Assembly (NCBI GenBank): GCA_016293365.1
Contig: JAEDEK010000096.1
Location: forward strand, 1 to 7,101
DNA from: Bulleidia sp.
GTDB taxonomy: Bacteria > Bacillota_I > Bacilli_A > Erysipelotrichales > Erysipelotrichaceae
Length of the DNA: 7,101 nucleotides
Direction: 5' to 3'
Shown piece by piece: positions 1 through 5,151 of the stretch. A program made the position numbers and the translations under genes. Each line of letters begins with the position of its first letter. Position 1 is the first letter of the stretch. Below the pieces are notes generated by a model. The model had not been told where the DNA came from. It worked only from the letters and a program-made list of their open reading frames with translations, and made no database searches.

Positions 1-39
1 CTGATTGATTAGCTGTCAGTATTCCCCAACGGCTCGTTT

Positions 40-68
40 ATATTACCTCATACCTCTTGTTTTGGCAA
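40..68 (-). promoter_or_regulatory. Predicted sigma-A promoter reading leftward off the window edge
   Basis: On the minus strand a TTGCCA -35 box (63-68, 5 of 6 matches to TTGACA) and a TAATAT -10 box (40-45, 4 of 6) are separated by exactly 17 bp. Transcription would start near position 33 and run off the left edge. No start codon with a ribosome binding site is visible in the remaining 33 bases, so the gene it serves lies outside the window. A cre-like site lies about 32 bp upstream of the -35 box. This is a prediction from motif match and spacing only. Confidence 0.45.
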
Positions 69-100
69 GCATTATTATGCTGTTTTGCATTATTTTTTTC

Positions 101-114
101 TGATAACGGTTACA
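101..114 (-). promoter_or_regulatory. Catabolite-responsive element (cre)-like site, full consensus match
   Basis: The plus strand reads TGATAACGGTTACA, which fits every constrained position of the CcpA consensus TGWNANCGNTNWCA. It sits between the terminator of the first GH1 gene and the predicted leftward promoter. Its centre is about 75 bp upstream of the inferred start site. In Bacillus-type CcpA regulons, cre sites upstream of the -35 box can activate, while those in or downstream of the promoter usually repress. The effect here therefore cannot be decided without the downstream gene. The site is a pseudo-palindrome, so the strand is nominal. Confidence 0.5.
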
Positions 115-117
115 TTT

Positions 118-149
118 CAAAAGTCCCGGCAGATATTCCTGTCGGGACT
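118..149 (-). terminator. Intrinsic terminator of the first GH1 gene
   Basis: Reading leftward, the hairpin starts 17 bases after the GH1 stop codon. AGTCCCG (149-143) pairs with CGGGACT (128-122). One A-C mismatch is followed by a CAG/CTG extension that closes a six-base GAATAT loop. The stem is GC-rich, but the U-tract is short (four T before GAAATG), so termination may be incomplete. Confidence 0.65.
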
Positions 150-166
150 GTATGATTCATGCAGTT

Positions 167-1591
167 TTATTTCAGATCTTCCAGGTTTTCACCATTGGAT
201 TCGATCACCTGTTTGTACCAGTAAAAGGAATCCTTACGATATCTCTTCATTGTACGGAGTTCGAATTCATCACGATCTACATAAATGAATCCATATCTCT
301 TTCTCATACCTTCATGCGTGGAAATCAGGTCAATTGCAGACCATGGGCAGTATCCCATCATTTCTACACCATCAGAAATAGCAAGTCTCATCTGTTCGAT
401 GTGTATACGCAGATAGTTGATTCTGTACTGGTCATGTACCTTGCCATCTTCTGTCAGAGTATCGTATGCGCCAAGCCCGTTTTCTGTAATGATAATCGGA
501 AGACGATATCTGGAATATACTTCTCTTAATGTGTTGCGGTATCCGATCGGGTCGATTTCCCAGTTAAATTCTGTTCTTGGCAGATTCGGATTTGCGAATG
601 GCTTGAATACACCTGGAATCGCTGTGCCGGACTGCTGGTCACCAGCCTTTCCTGCTGCATCTTCAGCACCGGAATATTCAACTGTGGAAGTGTTGTAATA
701 GTTGAATCCGATGAAATCCGGATGTCCGTTTGCAAGAGCTTCTGCATCTCCTTCAGCAAATACAGGTGTTGCATCATTTTCTTCAAGATATGCCCATACA
801 AGGTTGTTGTATTTTCCATATACAGCCATATCCAGATACAGCCAGTTACGGATTGCGTTGAAGTTCTGTGCAGCAAGTACATCTTCAGGCTTGCAGGAAG
901 CTGCATAGACAAGAGAAATATTCGGTGCAGGACCGATCTTTGCTCCTGGCAGCATTTCATGACATAAAGCCATTGCCTTAGCCTGTGCTACGAGCATGTG
1001 GTGATTCTGCTGGTAGATTTCCTTAATGACGTTCTCTGTTCCTTCCGGAATTGTCAGTGTACCGATCAGTGGTCCTACCAGTGTCAGCATATTCTGTTCA
1101 TTGATTGTCAGCCAGTACTTGACACGGTCGCCGAAGTTTTCAAACATGACTCTGGAGAAGTTGACAAACCAGTCAACAGATTCCGGGTTGGACCAGCTTC
1201 CTCTTTCATCGAGTGCTGCCGGCATGTCGAAGTGGAACATTGTAACAAGTGGTACCATGTCATACTTCAGACATTCATCAATCAGATTATTGTAGTATTC
1301 AATACCCTTTGGATTGACTGCGCCTGTTCCCTGAGGGATGATTCTGGACCAGGAAATAGAGAAACGGTATACCTTGAATCCCATTTCTGCCATCAGCGCT
1401 ACGTCTTCCTTGTAGTGATGATACTGGTCAGCACATACTGTCAGGTCAGATGTTCCTTCCGGAACTGTTTTAACGTCCTGGCAGGATGGACCCTTGCCAT
1501 CTTCCAGGTTTGCGCCTTCTACCTGATAAGCAGAAGTGGATGCACCCCAAAGGAAGTCCTTTGGAAATGGTTTCAGTGTCTTATGGATCAT
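167..1591 (-). CDS. GH1 6-phospho-beta-glycosidase (probable 6-phospho-beta-glucosidase)
   Basis: This 474-residue cytoplasmic enzyme of glycoside hydrolase family 1 hydrolyses phosphorylated beta-glucosides such as cellobiose-6-phosphate or aryl-beta-glucoside-6-phosphate after PTS uptake. The N-terminal FPKDFLWGASTSAYQVEG (9-26) is the GH1 signature. The acid/base glutamate is E165 in TINEQN and the nucleophile is E370 in ITENG. S424 together with K431-R-Y433 matches the phosphate-binding Ser, Lys and Tyr of 6-phospho-glycosidases, which argues against a plain beta-glucosidase. Length is normal for the family, and no signal peptide is seen. The start is secure: AGGAGG (1602-1597) lies five bases upstream of the ATG. 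The gene has its own promoter with a cre-like operator, embedded in the 3' end of alaX. The residue after S424 is Thr, where the second GH1 enzyme here has Ala and lactococcal LacG has Trp, so the gluco/galacto preference is not certain. No PTS gene is in the window. Confidence 0.93.
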   Translation of the reverse strand: MIHKTLKPFPKDFLWGASTSAYQVEGANLEDGKGPSCQDVKTVPEGTSDLTVCADQYHHYKEDVALMAEMGFKVYRFSISWSRIIPQGTGAVNPKGIEYYNNLIDECLKYDMVPLVTMFHFDMPAALDERGSWSNPESVDWFVNFSRVMFENFGDRVKYWLTINEQNMLTLVGPLIGTLTIPEGTENVIKEIYQQNHHMLVAQAKAMALCHEMLPGAKIGPAPNISLVYAASCKPEDVLAAQNFNAIRNWLYLDMAVYGKYNNLVWAYLEENDATPVFAEGDAEALANGHPDFIGFNYYNTSTVEYSGAEDAAGKAGDQQSGTAIPGVFKPFANPNLPRTEFNWEIDPIGYRNTLREVYSRYRLPIIITENGLGAYDTLTEDGKVHDQYRINYLRIHIEQMRLAISDGVEMMGYCPWSAIDLISTHEGMRKRYGFIYVDRDEFELRTMKRYRKDSFYWYKQVIESNGENLEDLK

Positions 1592-1617
1592 ATTTTCCTC
1601 CTGTTTTTTATACCTGT

Positions 1618-1646
1618 ATTATAAGGGAGTTTCAGGACTTCGTAAA
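1618..1646 (-). promoter_or_regulatory. Sigma-A promoter of the first GH1 gene
   Basis: TATAAT (1623-1618) is a perfect -10 box. TTTACG (1646-1641) lies 17 bp upstream and is a 4 of 6 match to TTGACA. Transcription would start near 1611, giving a leader of about 20 bases. That is too short for a LicT/BglG antiterminator target and terminator, so control is more likely at initiation. The -35 box lies inside the last codons of the upstream alaX gene. Confidence 0.7.
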
Positions 1647-2801
1647 CGTTTTCACAAACACTTCACGGATGGTTTCAATATCACTTTGAAAGAACCCCTG
1701 GATGTTATCCTGCCTGCCGCCACCTCTTCCATTCAACTGTGCGTTCAGCTGTTTTGAAACGACTGCCAGGTTCACTGTTTTTGAACAGATGAAATAGGCA
1801 TAACCATCTGCCTGCTTTGACAATACAGCAGCCGTCTTTGCACTCTTTTCTTCCATCATGCGATCTGCCATATGGATCATCATGACTCGATCCATGTTTT
1901 CTTCAACATCCATCAGAAAATCCTGATCATCTGCCAAAGATGCAAGTCTGTATTCCATCAGCTGATTCTGCAGACTGCCAATCAGCATATCCTTTTTCTG
2001 TAACTCAGCTTTCAGCTTTTCCACAGCCTGGCTCGTCGCGCACATTTCCGCACTTAAGCAAGCGGATATGGATCGATTGTTGTTGTACACTTCACGCATC
2101 AGATTCACTGCTCTGTTTCCACTGACCATCTCCACTCTGACCCCGTTTTTATACTTGGCAACAGAAAGAATTTTAATCAGCCCGATTTCACCTGTACTTG
2201 CCACATGCGTACCACAGCAAGCACATAAGTCTGCTTCTGCCACTTCAACCAGTCGAACTGTTCCATTCAGCTCCTTCTTGCTTCGAAAATCCGTCCGATC
2301 CAGTTCTTCTTTCTCAGGACACCATATATGCAGTGGCACATCATTCATGACAATCTGATTGGCTTTCTGCTCAATCCCCATCAGATCTTCCCATGTCAAA
2401 GGGCCATTGAAATCTATCTGAATGATTTCCTTTCCCATGTGAAAACCGACATTATCATATCCGAATTCCCTGTGAATCAGCCCGGATACAATGTGTTCGC
2501 CAGTATGGTTCTGCATATGATCAAACCTTCTGTCCCAGTCAATTCTGCATTCTACATCCATCCCTGCTTCTACAGGGCCCTTCATATAATGCACAATCTT
2601 CCCGTCTTTGCGATGCACATCAAATACTTCTATTCCATTGATTGTCCCATGGTCTGCTTCCTGACCCCCGCCTTCCGGATAGAATGCAGTATCAGAAAGA
2701 ACAGTCATCCAAGCATCTTTTCCCTGTATGCATTCAACAACTTCCGCCCGAAAGGATCTCTTATATGGATCCCGATAAAACAGTTCATTCATTTCTTCCA
2801 T
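1632..2801 (-). CDS. alaX: Long-form AlaX alanyl-tRNA editing protein with DHHA1 domain
   Basis: This stand-alone relative of the alanyl-tRNA synthetase editing domain hydrolyses tRNA-Ala mischarged with serine or glycine in the cytoplasm. Numbering is from the chosen start (389 residues). FYPEGGGQ (40-47) is the conserved editing-domain loop. H99 and H103 (HTGEH), with C195 and H199 (CCGTH), form the expected zinc site. Residues 257-285 look helical or coiled-coil. A C-terminal DHHA1-type region ends with the glycine-rich GRGGGRQD (358-365), as in the AlaRS C-domain. The total length fits the long AlaX class. There are in-frame ATGs at 2816, 2801 and 2792. I chose 2801 because GGAG lies nine bases upstream, whereas 2816 would sit almost on the transcription start predicted from the TATAAT at 2829-2824. 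The catalytic and metal-binding residues all appear intact. The 3' end carries the promoter of the next gene. Confidence 0.88.
   Translation of the reverse strand: MEEMNELFYRDPYKRSFRAEVVECIQGKDAWMTVLSDTAFYPEGGGQEADHGTINGIEVFDVHRKDGKIVHYMKGPVEAGMDVECRIDWDRRFDHMQNHTGEHIVSGLIHREFGYDNVGFHMGKEIIQIDFNGPLTWEDLMGIEQKANQIVMNDVPLHIWCPEKEELDRTDFRSKKELNGTVRLVEVAEADLCACCGTHVASTGEIGLIKILSVAKYKNGVRVEMVSGNRAVNLMREVYNNNRSISACLSAEMCATSQAVEKLKAELQKKDMLIGSLQNQLMEYRLASLADDQDFLMDVEENMDRVMMIHMADRMMEEKSAKTAAVLSKQADGYAYFICSKTVNLAVVSKQLNAQLNGRGGGRQDNIQGFFQSDIETIREVFVKTFTKS
1641..1654 (-). promoter_or_regulatory. cre-like operator overlapping the GH1 -35 box
   Basis: The minus strand reads TGAAAACGTTTACG, matching the cre consensus TGWNANCGNTNWCA at all constrained positions except the last (G for A). 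It covers the -35 hexamer of the GH1 promoter, a placement where bound CcpA would block RNA polymerase. This fits a beta-glucoside catabolic gene. It also encodes residues near the C-terminus of AlaX (within VFVKTFTKS), so a chance match in coding sequence cannot be excluded. Confidence 0.5.
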
Positions 2802-2823
2802 GTTCTTATTCTCCATTCATCTC

Positions 2824-2829
2824 ATTATA
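2824..2829 (-). promoter_or_regulatory. Probable -10 box for alaX
   Basis: A perfect TATAAT on the minus strand lies just three bases after the U-tract of the flavodiiron gene's terminator. No recognisable -35 box exists at 16-18 bp, where the terminator stem sequence itself sits. The promoter is therefore either weak or helped by an activator. Some alaX transcription could also come from terminator read-through. Confidence 0.45.
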
Positions 2830-2832
2830 CTG

Positions 2833-2855
2833 AAAAAACCGGTTTCCCGGTTTTT
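2833..2855 (-). terminator. Intrinsic terminator of the flavodiiron gene
   Basis: Reading leftward, AAAAACCGG (2855-2847) pairs perfectly with CCGGTTTTT (2842-2834) around a GAAA tetraloop of the stable GNRA class, followed by a T-run. It starts four bases after the stop codon. The stem is symmetrical enough to work on the other strand too, but no plus-strand gene ends here. Confidence 0.85.
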
Positions 2856-2859
2856 GTGT

Positions 2860-4011
2860 TTATGCAAGTTCTTCAGCCAGTGCTTCGATCTGTGCTCTGG
2901 ATGCATCGTTGAGCCCACCTGTAACGGTTACCTGATGATCAGCATAAGTAATGTTCTTCATGCATTCCGTCATGGCTCTCATCTTCTTCGCAGCCATAGG
3001 ACCCCATGTCCCGTTTTCCACAAATGCAATTCTGCGGTTCTGATAGGCATGATCCAGCAGTTCATTGATGAAATGCTTCATTGTTGGGAACATATCACCG
3101 TTATAGGTTGTTGTCGCAAGAATCAGTGTTCCATAACGGAATGCATCTTCGACCGCTTCCGCCATATCACATCTTGCAAGATCGGATACATGTACTTCAA
3201 CGCCCTTTTCCTCCAGCTTTTCAGCAAGATACTCAACTGCCTTCTTTGTATTTCCATAAACAGAAGTGTAGCACAGTGCAATACCTTCACTTTCCACTTC
3301 ATACTTTGTCCATGTATTATAAAGATCAAGATAATAAGACAGATTTTCAGAAAGTACCGGTCCATGCAGAGGACAGATCACATCAATCGACAAAGCTGCA
3401 GCCTTTTTTAATACTGCCTGCGCCTGTGCACCGAACTTGCCGACAATACCGAAGTAATAACGGCGTGCTTCACATGCCCAGTCATCATCTTCACAATCCA
3501 GTGCACCGAACTTGCCGAACGCATCTGCAGAGAACAGAACATGATCTGTTTCATCATATGTCATGATAACTTCCGGCCAATGGACAAGGGCAGCACCGAC
3601 AAACTTCAGCTTGTGTGTACCAAGATCCAGCACATCCCCTTCCTTGACAATCTGTCTAAGTGGCGCAATATCAGCACCATACAGATTTTTGAGCATATTG
3701 AATGCCATGGCAGAAGCCACAACAGTTGTTTCCGGATACTTTTCCAGGAAAGCCGCAACACTTGCAGAGTGATCCGGTTCCATATGCTGCATGATCAGAT
3801 ATGCAGGTTTCACTTCTCCCAGTACAGAAGCAATATTACCAAGCCATTCTTCTGTAAAATGCCCATCAACTGTATCCATGACTGCAGTCTTTTCATCAAC
3901 AATGACATAAGAATTGTAAGCCATTCCTTCCGGTACGACATACTGACCTTCAAACAGATCGATATCATGGTCATTGACACCGACGTAACGAATATCCTTT
4001 GTGATTTCCAT
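2860..4011 (-). CDS. fprA: FprA-family flavodiiron protein (A-type flavoprotein, O2/NO reductase)
   Basis: This 383-residue cytoplasmic flavodiiron protein reduces O2 to water and/or NO to N2O, a protective role in anaerobes. Residues 1 to about 240 form the metallo-beta-lactamase-like domain. Its diiron ligands are in H76-M-E78-P-D80 (HMEPDH), with H144 (VHW), D163 (SADAF) and H216 (PLHGP). Spacing is close to that of characterised members. Residues 243-383 are a flavodoxin domain with the FMN phosphate loop TSVYGNT (249-255) and NGTWGP (333-338). There is no rubredoxin or flavin-reductase fusion, so it needs an external electron donor, and none is seen nearby. The reading frame extends to an ATG at 4092. 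I chose 4011 because AGGGG lies eight bases upstream and a TATAAT promoter (4047-4042) falls inside the extension, which also has no family similarity. It has its own promoter and a strong terminator, so it is probably monocistronic. Confidence 0.95.
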   Translation of the reverse strand: MEITKDIRYVGVNDHDIDLFEGQYVVPEGMAYNSYVIVDEKTAVMDTVDGHFTEEWLGNIASVLGEVKPAYLIMQHMEPDHSASVAAFLEKYPETTVVASAMAFNMLKNLYGADIAPLRQIVKEGDVLDLGTHKLKFVGAALVHWPEVIMTYDETDHVLFSADAFGKFGALDCEDDDWACEARRYYFGIVGKFGAQAQAVLKKAAALSIDVICPLHGPVLSENLSYYLDLYNTWTKYEVESEGIALCYTSVYGNTKKAVEYLAEKLEEKGVEVHVSDLARCDMAEAVEDAFRYGTLILATTTYNGDMFPTMKHFINELLDHAYQNRRIAFVENGTWGPMAAKKMRAMTECMKNITYADHQVTVTGGLNDASRAQIEALAEELA

Positions 4012-4041
4012 GTTTTCTTCCCCTTTTTCAATACGCTCACT

Positions 4042-4047
4042 ATTATA
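4042..4047 (-). promoter_or_regulatory. -10 box of the flavodiiron gene
   Basis: A perfect TATAAT on the minus strand lies about 30 bases upstream of the chosen start codon. The -35 region 17 bp away (ATGCAG, 4070-4065) is a poor match, which suggests dependence on an activator or a modest basal level. A small inverted repeat covers the -35 region and the spacer. Confidence 0.55.
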
Positions 4048-4051
4048 GTAC

Positions 4052-4068
4052 GCAGATCTCTTTTCTGC
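4052..4068. repeat. Short inverted repeat upstream of the flavodiiron -10 box
   Basis: GCAGA (4052-4056) and TCTGC (4064-4068) are perfect inverted arms separated by seven bases. They lie between the -35 region and the -10 box, a typical repressor position. Five-base arms are short and can arise by chance, so this is only a candidate operator. Confidence 0.25.
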
Positions 4069-4090
4069 ATTCCTAACATCTTTCAATTTC

Positions 4091-4124
4091 AAAAAAAAGA
4101 CACCTTTATTATGAAAAGATGCCT
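4091..4124 (-). terminator. Intrinsic terminator of the DUF362 gene
   Basis: Reading leftward, AGGCATCTTT (4124-4115) pairs with AAAGGTGTCT (4107-4098) in a 10-bp stem that includes two G-U wobbles. The loop is TCATAAT, and a run of T residues follows. The hairpin begins seven bases after the stop codon. It separates this gene from the flavodiiron gene, so the two are probably not co-transcribed. Confidence 0.85.
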
Positions 4125-4131
4125 TCCATGT

Positions 4132-4998
4132 TCAGTCAAGCTCAATCAGCTCGTAATCTCTGCTGCCATAGCCAAGTGCCGCAGCTGCTTCGATTGTATG
4201 AACGCCATTTCTGGATTCGATTCTTTCGATCAGATGATCTTTTCCCGGATCATCAGAAGCATAAACAAGGTCAATACATGCCTGATCAATCGCAATCGGA
4301 TCTTCTGAAATCAGAATACCGATATCATTCATACATGGATCTTCCGCCTTTGCACAGCAGTCACAGTCAACAGACATGTTCTTCATGACATTAATGTAGA
4401 CTGTATTTCCATGGAAATATTCATGAACTGACTTTGCTGCATCCGCCATGGATTCAAGGAACAGATCATGATCTGCTGTCCAGAGCTTTTCCACTTCTCC
4501 AGCTCCGTGAATATATGCCTTGCCATAGGCGGAAGCTACACCGATGGATAACTGCTTCAGGGCACCGCCATATCCGCCCATCGGATGTCCCTTAAAGTGG
4601 GAAAGAACAATCATACCGTCATAGTTGACAAGATTCTTACCGACAAAATTTTTCTGAATCACCTTTCCATCCGGAATGGCAAGTTCCATGTCAGGACCTT
4701 CTCCATCCAGAAGGTCCACATCAAATGCAACAGACCAGCCGTGCTTCTTCAATGTTTTAACGTGTCTTTCTGTTGTATTTCTTGTTCCTTCGTATGCCGT
4801 ATTGCACTCTACAACTGTTCCGCCGATCGTATTAATCACCGGCTTCCAGAAATCAGGTCCCAGAAAATTCTGGTTTCCTTCTTCTCCGGAGTGCAGTTTA
4901 AAGGCAATCTTCCCAGTCACCTTCTTACCGAGAGCTTCATACATTTCCAACACCTTTTCCGGTGTAATTGTACGTGTAAACAATACTTTGGATTTCAT
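4132..4998 (-). CDS. DUF362 family protein (putative iron-sulfur protein)
   Basis: This 288-residue protein shows the DUF362 hallmarks. These are the central SHFKGHPMGGYGGALKQL (133-150) with SIGVAS and GK after it, and a C-terminal cysteine cluster C212-x-C214-C215-x6-C222. The cluster is followed by DIGILISEDPIAIDQACIDLV, the family's typical ending. The cysteines could bind an iron-sulfur cluster. There is no separate 2[4Fe-4S] ferredoxin domain, which some members carry. No biochemical role is established for this type, so none is assigned. No signal peptide is evident. Two in-frame ATGs exist, at 5004 and 4998. I chose 4998 because AGGA (5011-5008) is nine bases from it but only three from 5004. 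The gene starts from a promoter divergent to the second GH1 gene and ends at its own terminator. Confidence 0.87.
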   Translation of the reverse strand: MKSKVLFTRTITPEKVLEMYEALGKKVTGKIAFKLHSGEEGNQNFLGPDFWKPVINTIGGTVVECNTAYEGTRNTTERHVKTLKKHGWSVAFDVDLLDGEGPDMELAIPDGKVIQKNFVGKNLVNYDGMIVLSHFKGHPMGGYGGALKQLSIGVASAYGKAYIHGAGEVEKLWTADHDLFLESMADAAKSVHEYFHGNTVYINVMKNMSVDCDCCAKAEDPCMNDIGILISEDPIAIDQACIDLVYASDDPGKDHLIERIESRNGVHTIEAAAALGYGSRDYELIELD

Positions 4999-5020
4999 TA
5001 TCATTCATCCTCGCTTTCTG

Positions 5021-5052
5021 ACTATACTATACACCTCAAGCCAGCTTTACAA
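5021..5052 (-). promoter_or_regulatory. Probable promoter of the DUF362 gene
   Basis: Two overlapping TATAGT boxes (5026-5021 and 5031-5026), each 5 of 6 matches to TATAAT, lie just upstream of the gene on the minus strand. The best -35 candidate is TTGTAA (5052-5047, 4 of 6). Its spacing is 20 bp to one -10 box and 15 bp to the other, neither optimal, so the exact start site is unsure. Confidence 0.4.
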
Positions 5053-5077
5053 GCAACCTCTTTTCCACGGATTATTC

Positions 5078-5099
5078 TTTTTTCAGAAATCGGAAAAAA
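5078..5099. repeat. T-rich/A-rich dyad in the divergent promoter region
   Basis: TTTTTTC (5078-5084) and GAAAAAA (5093-5099) are perfect 7-base inverted arms around an eight-base spacer. The dyad is centred about 45 bp upstream of the inferred GH1 start site and lies between the two divergent promoters. It could be a regulator-binding site, or simply A/T-rich promoter DNA. It lacks the spacing and core of a terminator for either gene. Confidence 0.3.
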
Positions 5100-5122
5100 C
5101 ATGAATTCTACTTTCCCTGCCC

Positions 5123-5128
5123 TATAAT
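5123..5128 (+). promoter_or_regulatory. -10 box of the second GH1 gene
   Basis: A perfect TATAAT lies 23 bases upstream of the start codon, so transcription would begin near 5135, almost at the ribosome binding site. No convincing -35 hexamer exists at 16-18 bp (CATGAA at 17 bp), which hints that an activator is needed. No leader antiterminator structure fits in the short 5' end. Confidence 0.55.
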
Positions 5129-5151
5129 AACTGCGATGGAGGAATAGAAAA

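Noticed and set aside
1592..1611. LicT/BglG antiterminator target (RAT) in the first GH1 leader
   Set aside because: The leader is only about 20 bases and holds no hairpin or terminator that could be regulated this way.
998..1624. 208-codon plus-strand open frame opposite the first GH1 gene
   Set aside because: It is antisense to a well-supported GH1 gene with catalytic motifs. Its translation is rich in Cys, Phe and Ser with no domain-like pattern, and no ribosome binding site or promoter precedes it.
2921..2931. GTAACGGTTAC palindrome resembling the cre core at 104-113
   Set aside because: It lies inside the flavodiiron coding sequence (VTVTGG codons). Its TG is one base too close to the central CG for the cre consensus, so the shared core is probably coincidence.
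2800..3411. 203-codon plus-strand open frame opposite the flavodiiron 3' half
   Set aside because: It is antisense to the conserved flavodoxin domain and has no recognisable motif or ribosome binding site.
4012..4092. 27-residue N-terminal extension of the flavodiiron protein
   Set aside because: The extension contains the TATAAT promoter and the ribosome binding site for the internal ATG at 4011, so it is not translated.
3541..4308. 255-codon plus-strand open frame spanning the flavodiiron and DUF362 genes
   Set aside because: It crosses two real minus-strand genes and a terminator, has low-complexity composition typical of reverse-strand shadows, and has no initiation signals.
5084..5097. 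cre-like sequence upstream of the second GH1 gene
   Set aside because: Centred on the CG at 5091-5092 it misses about three constrained positions of the consensus, which is too weak to call.
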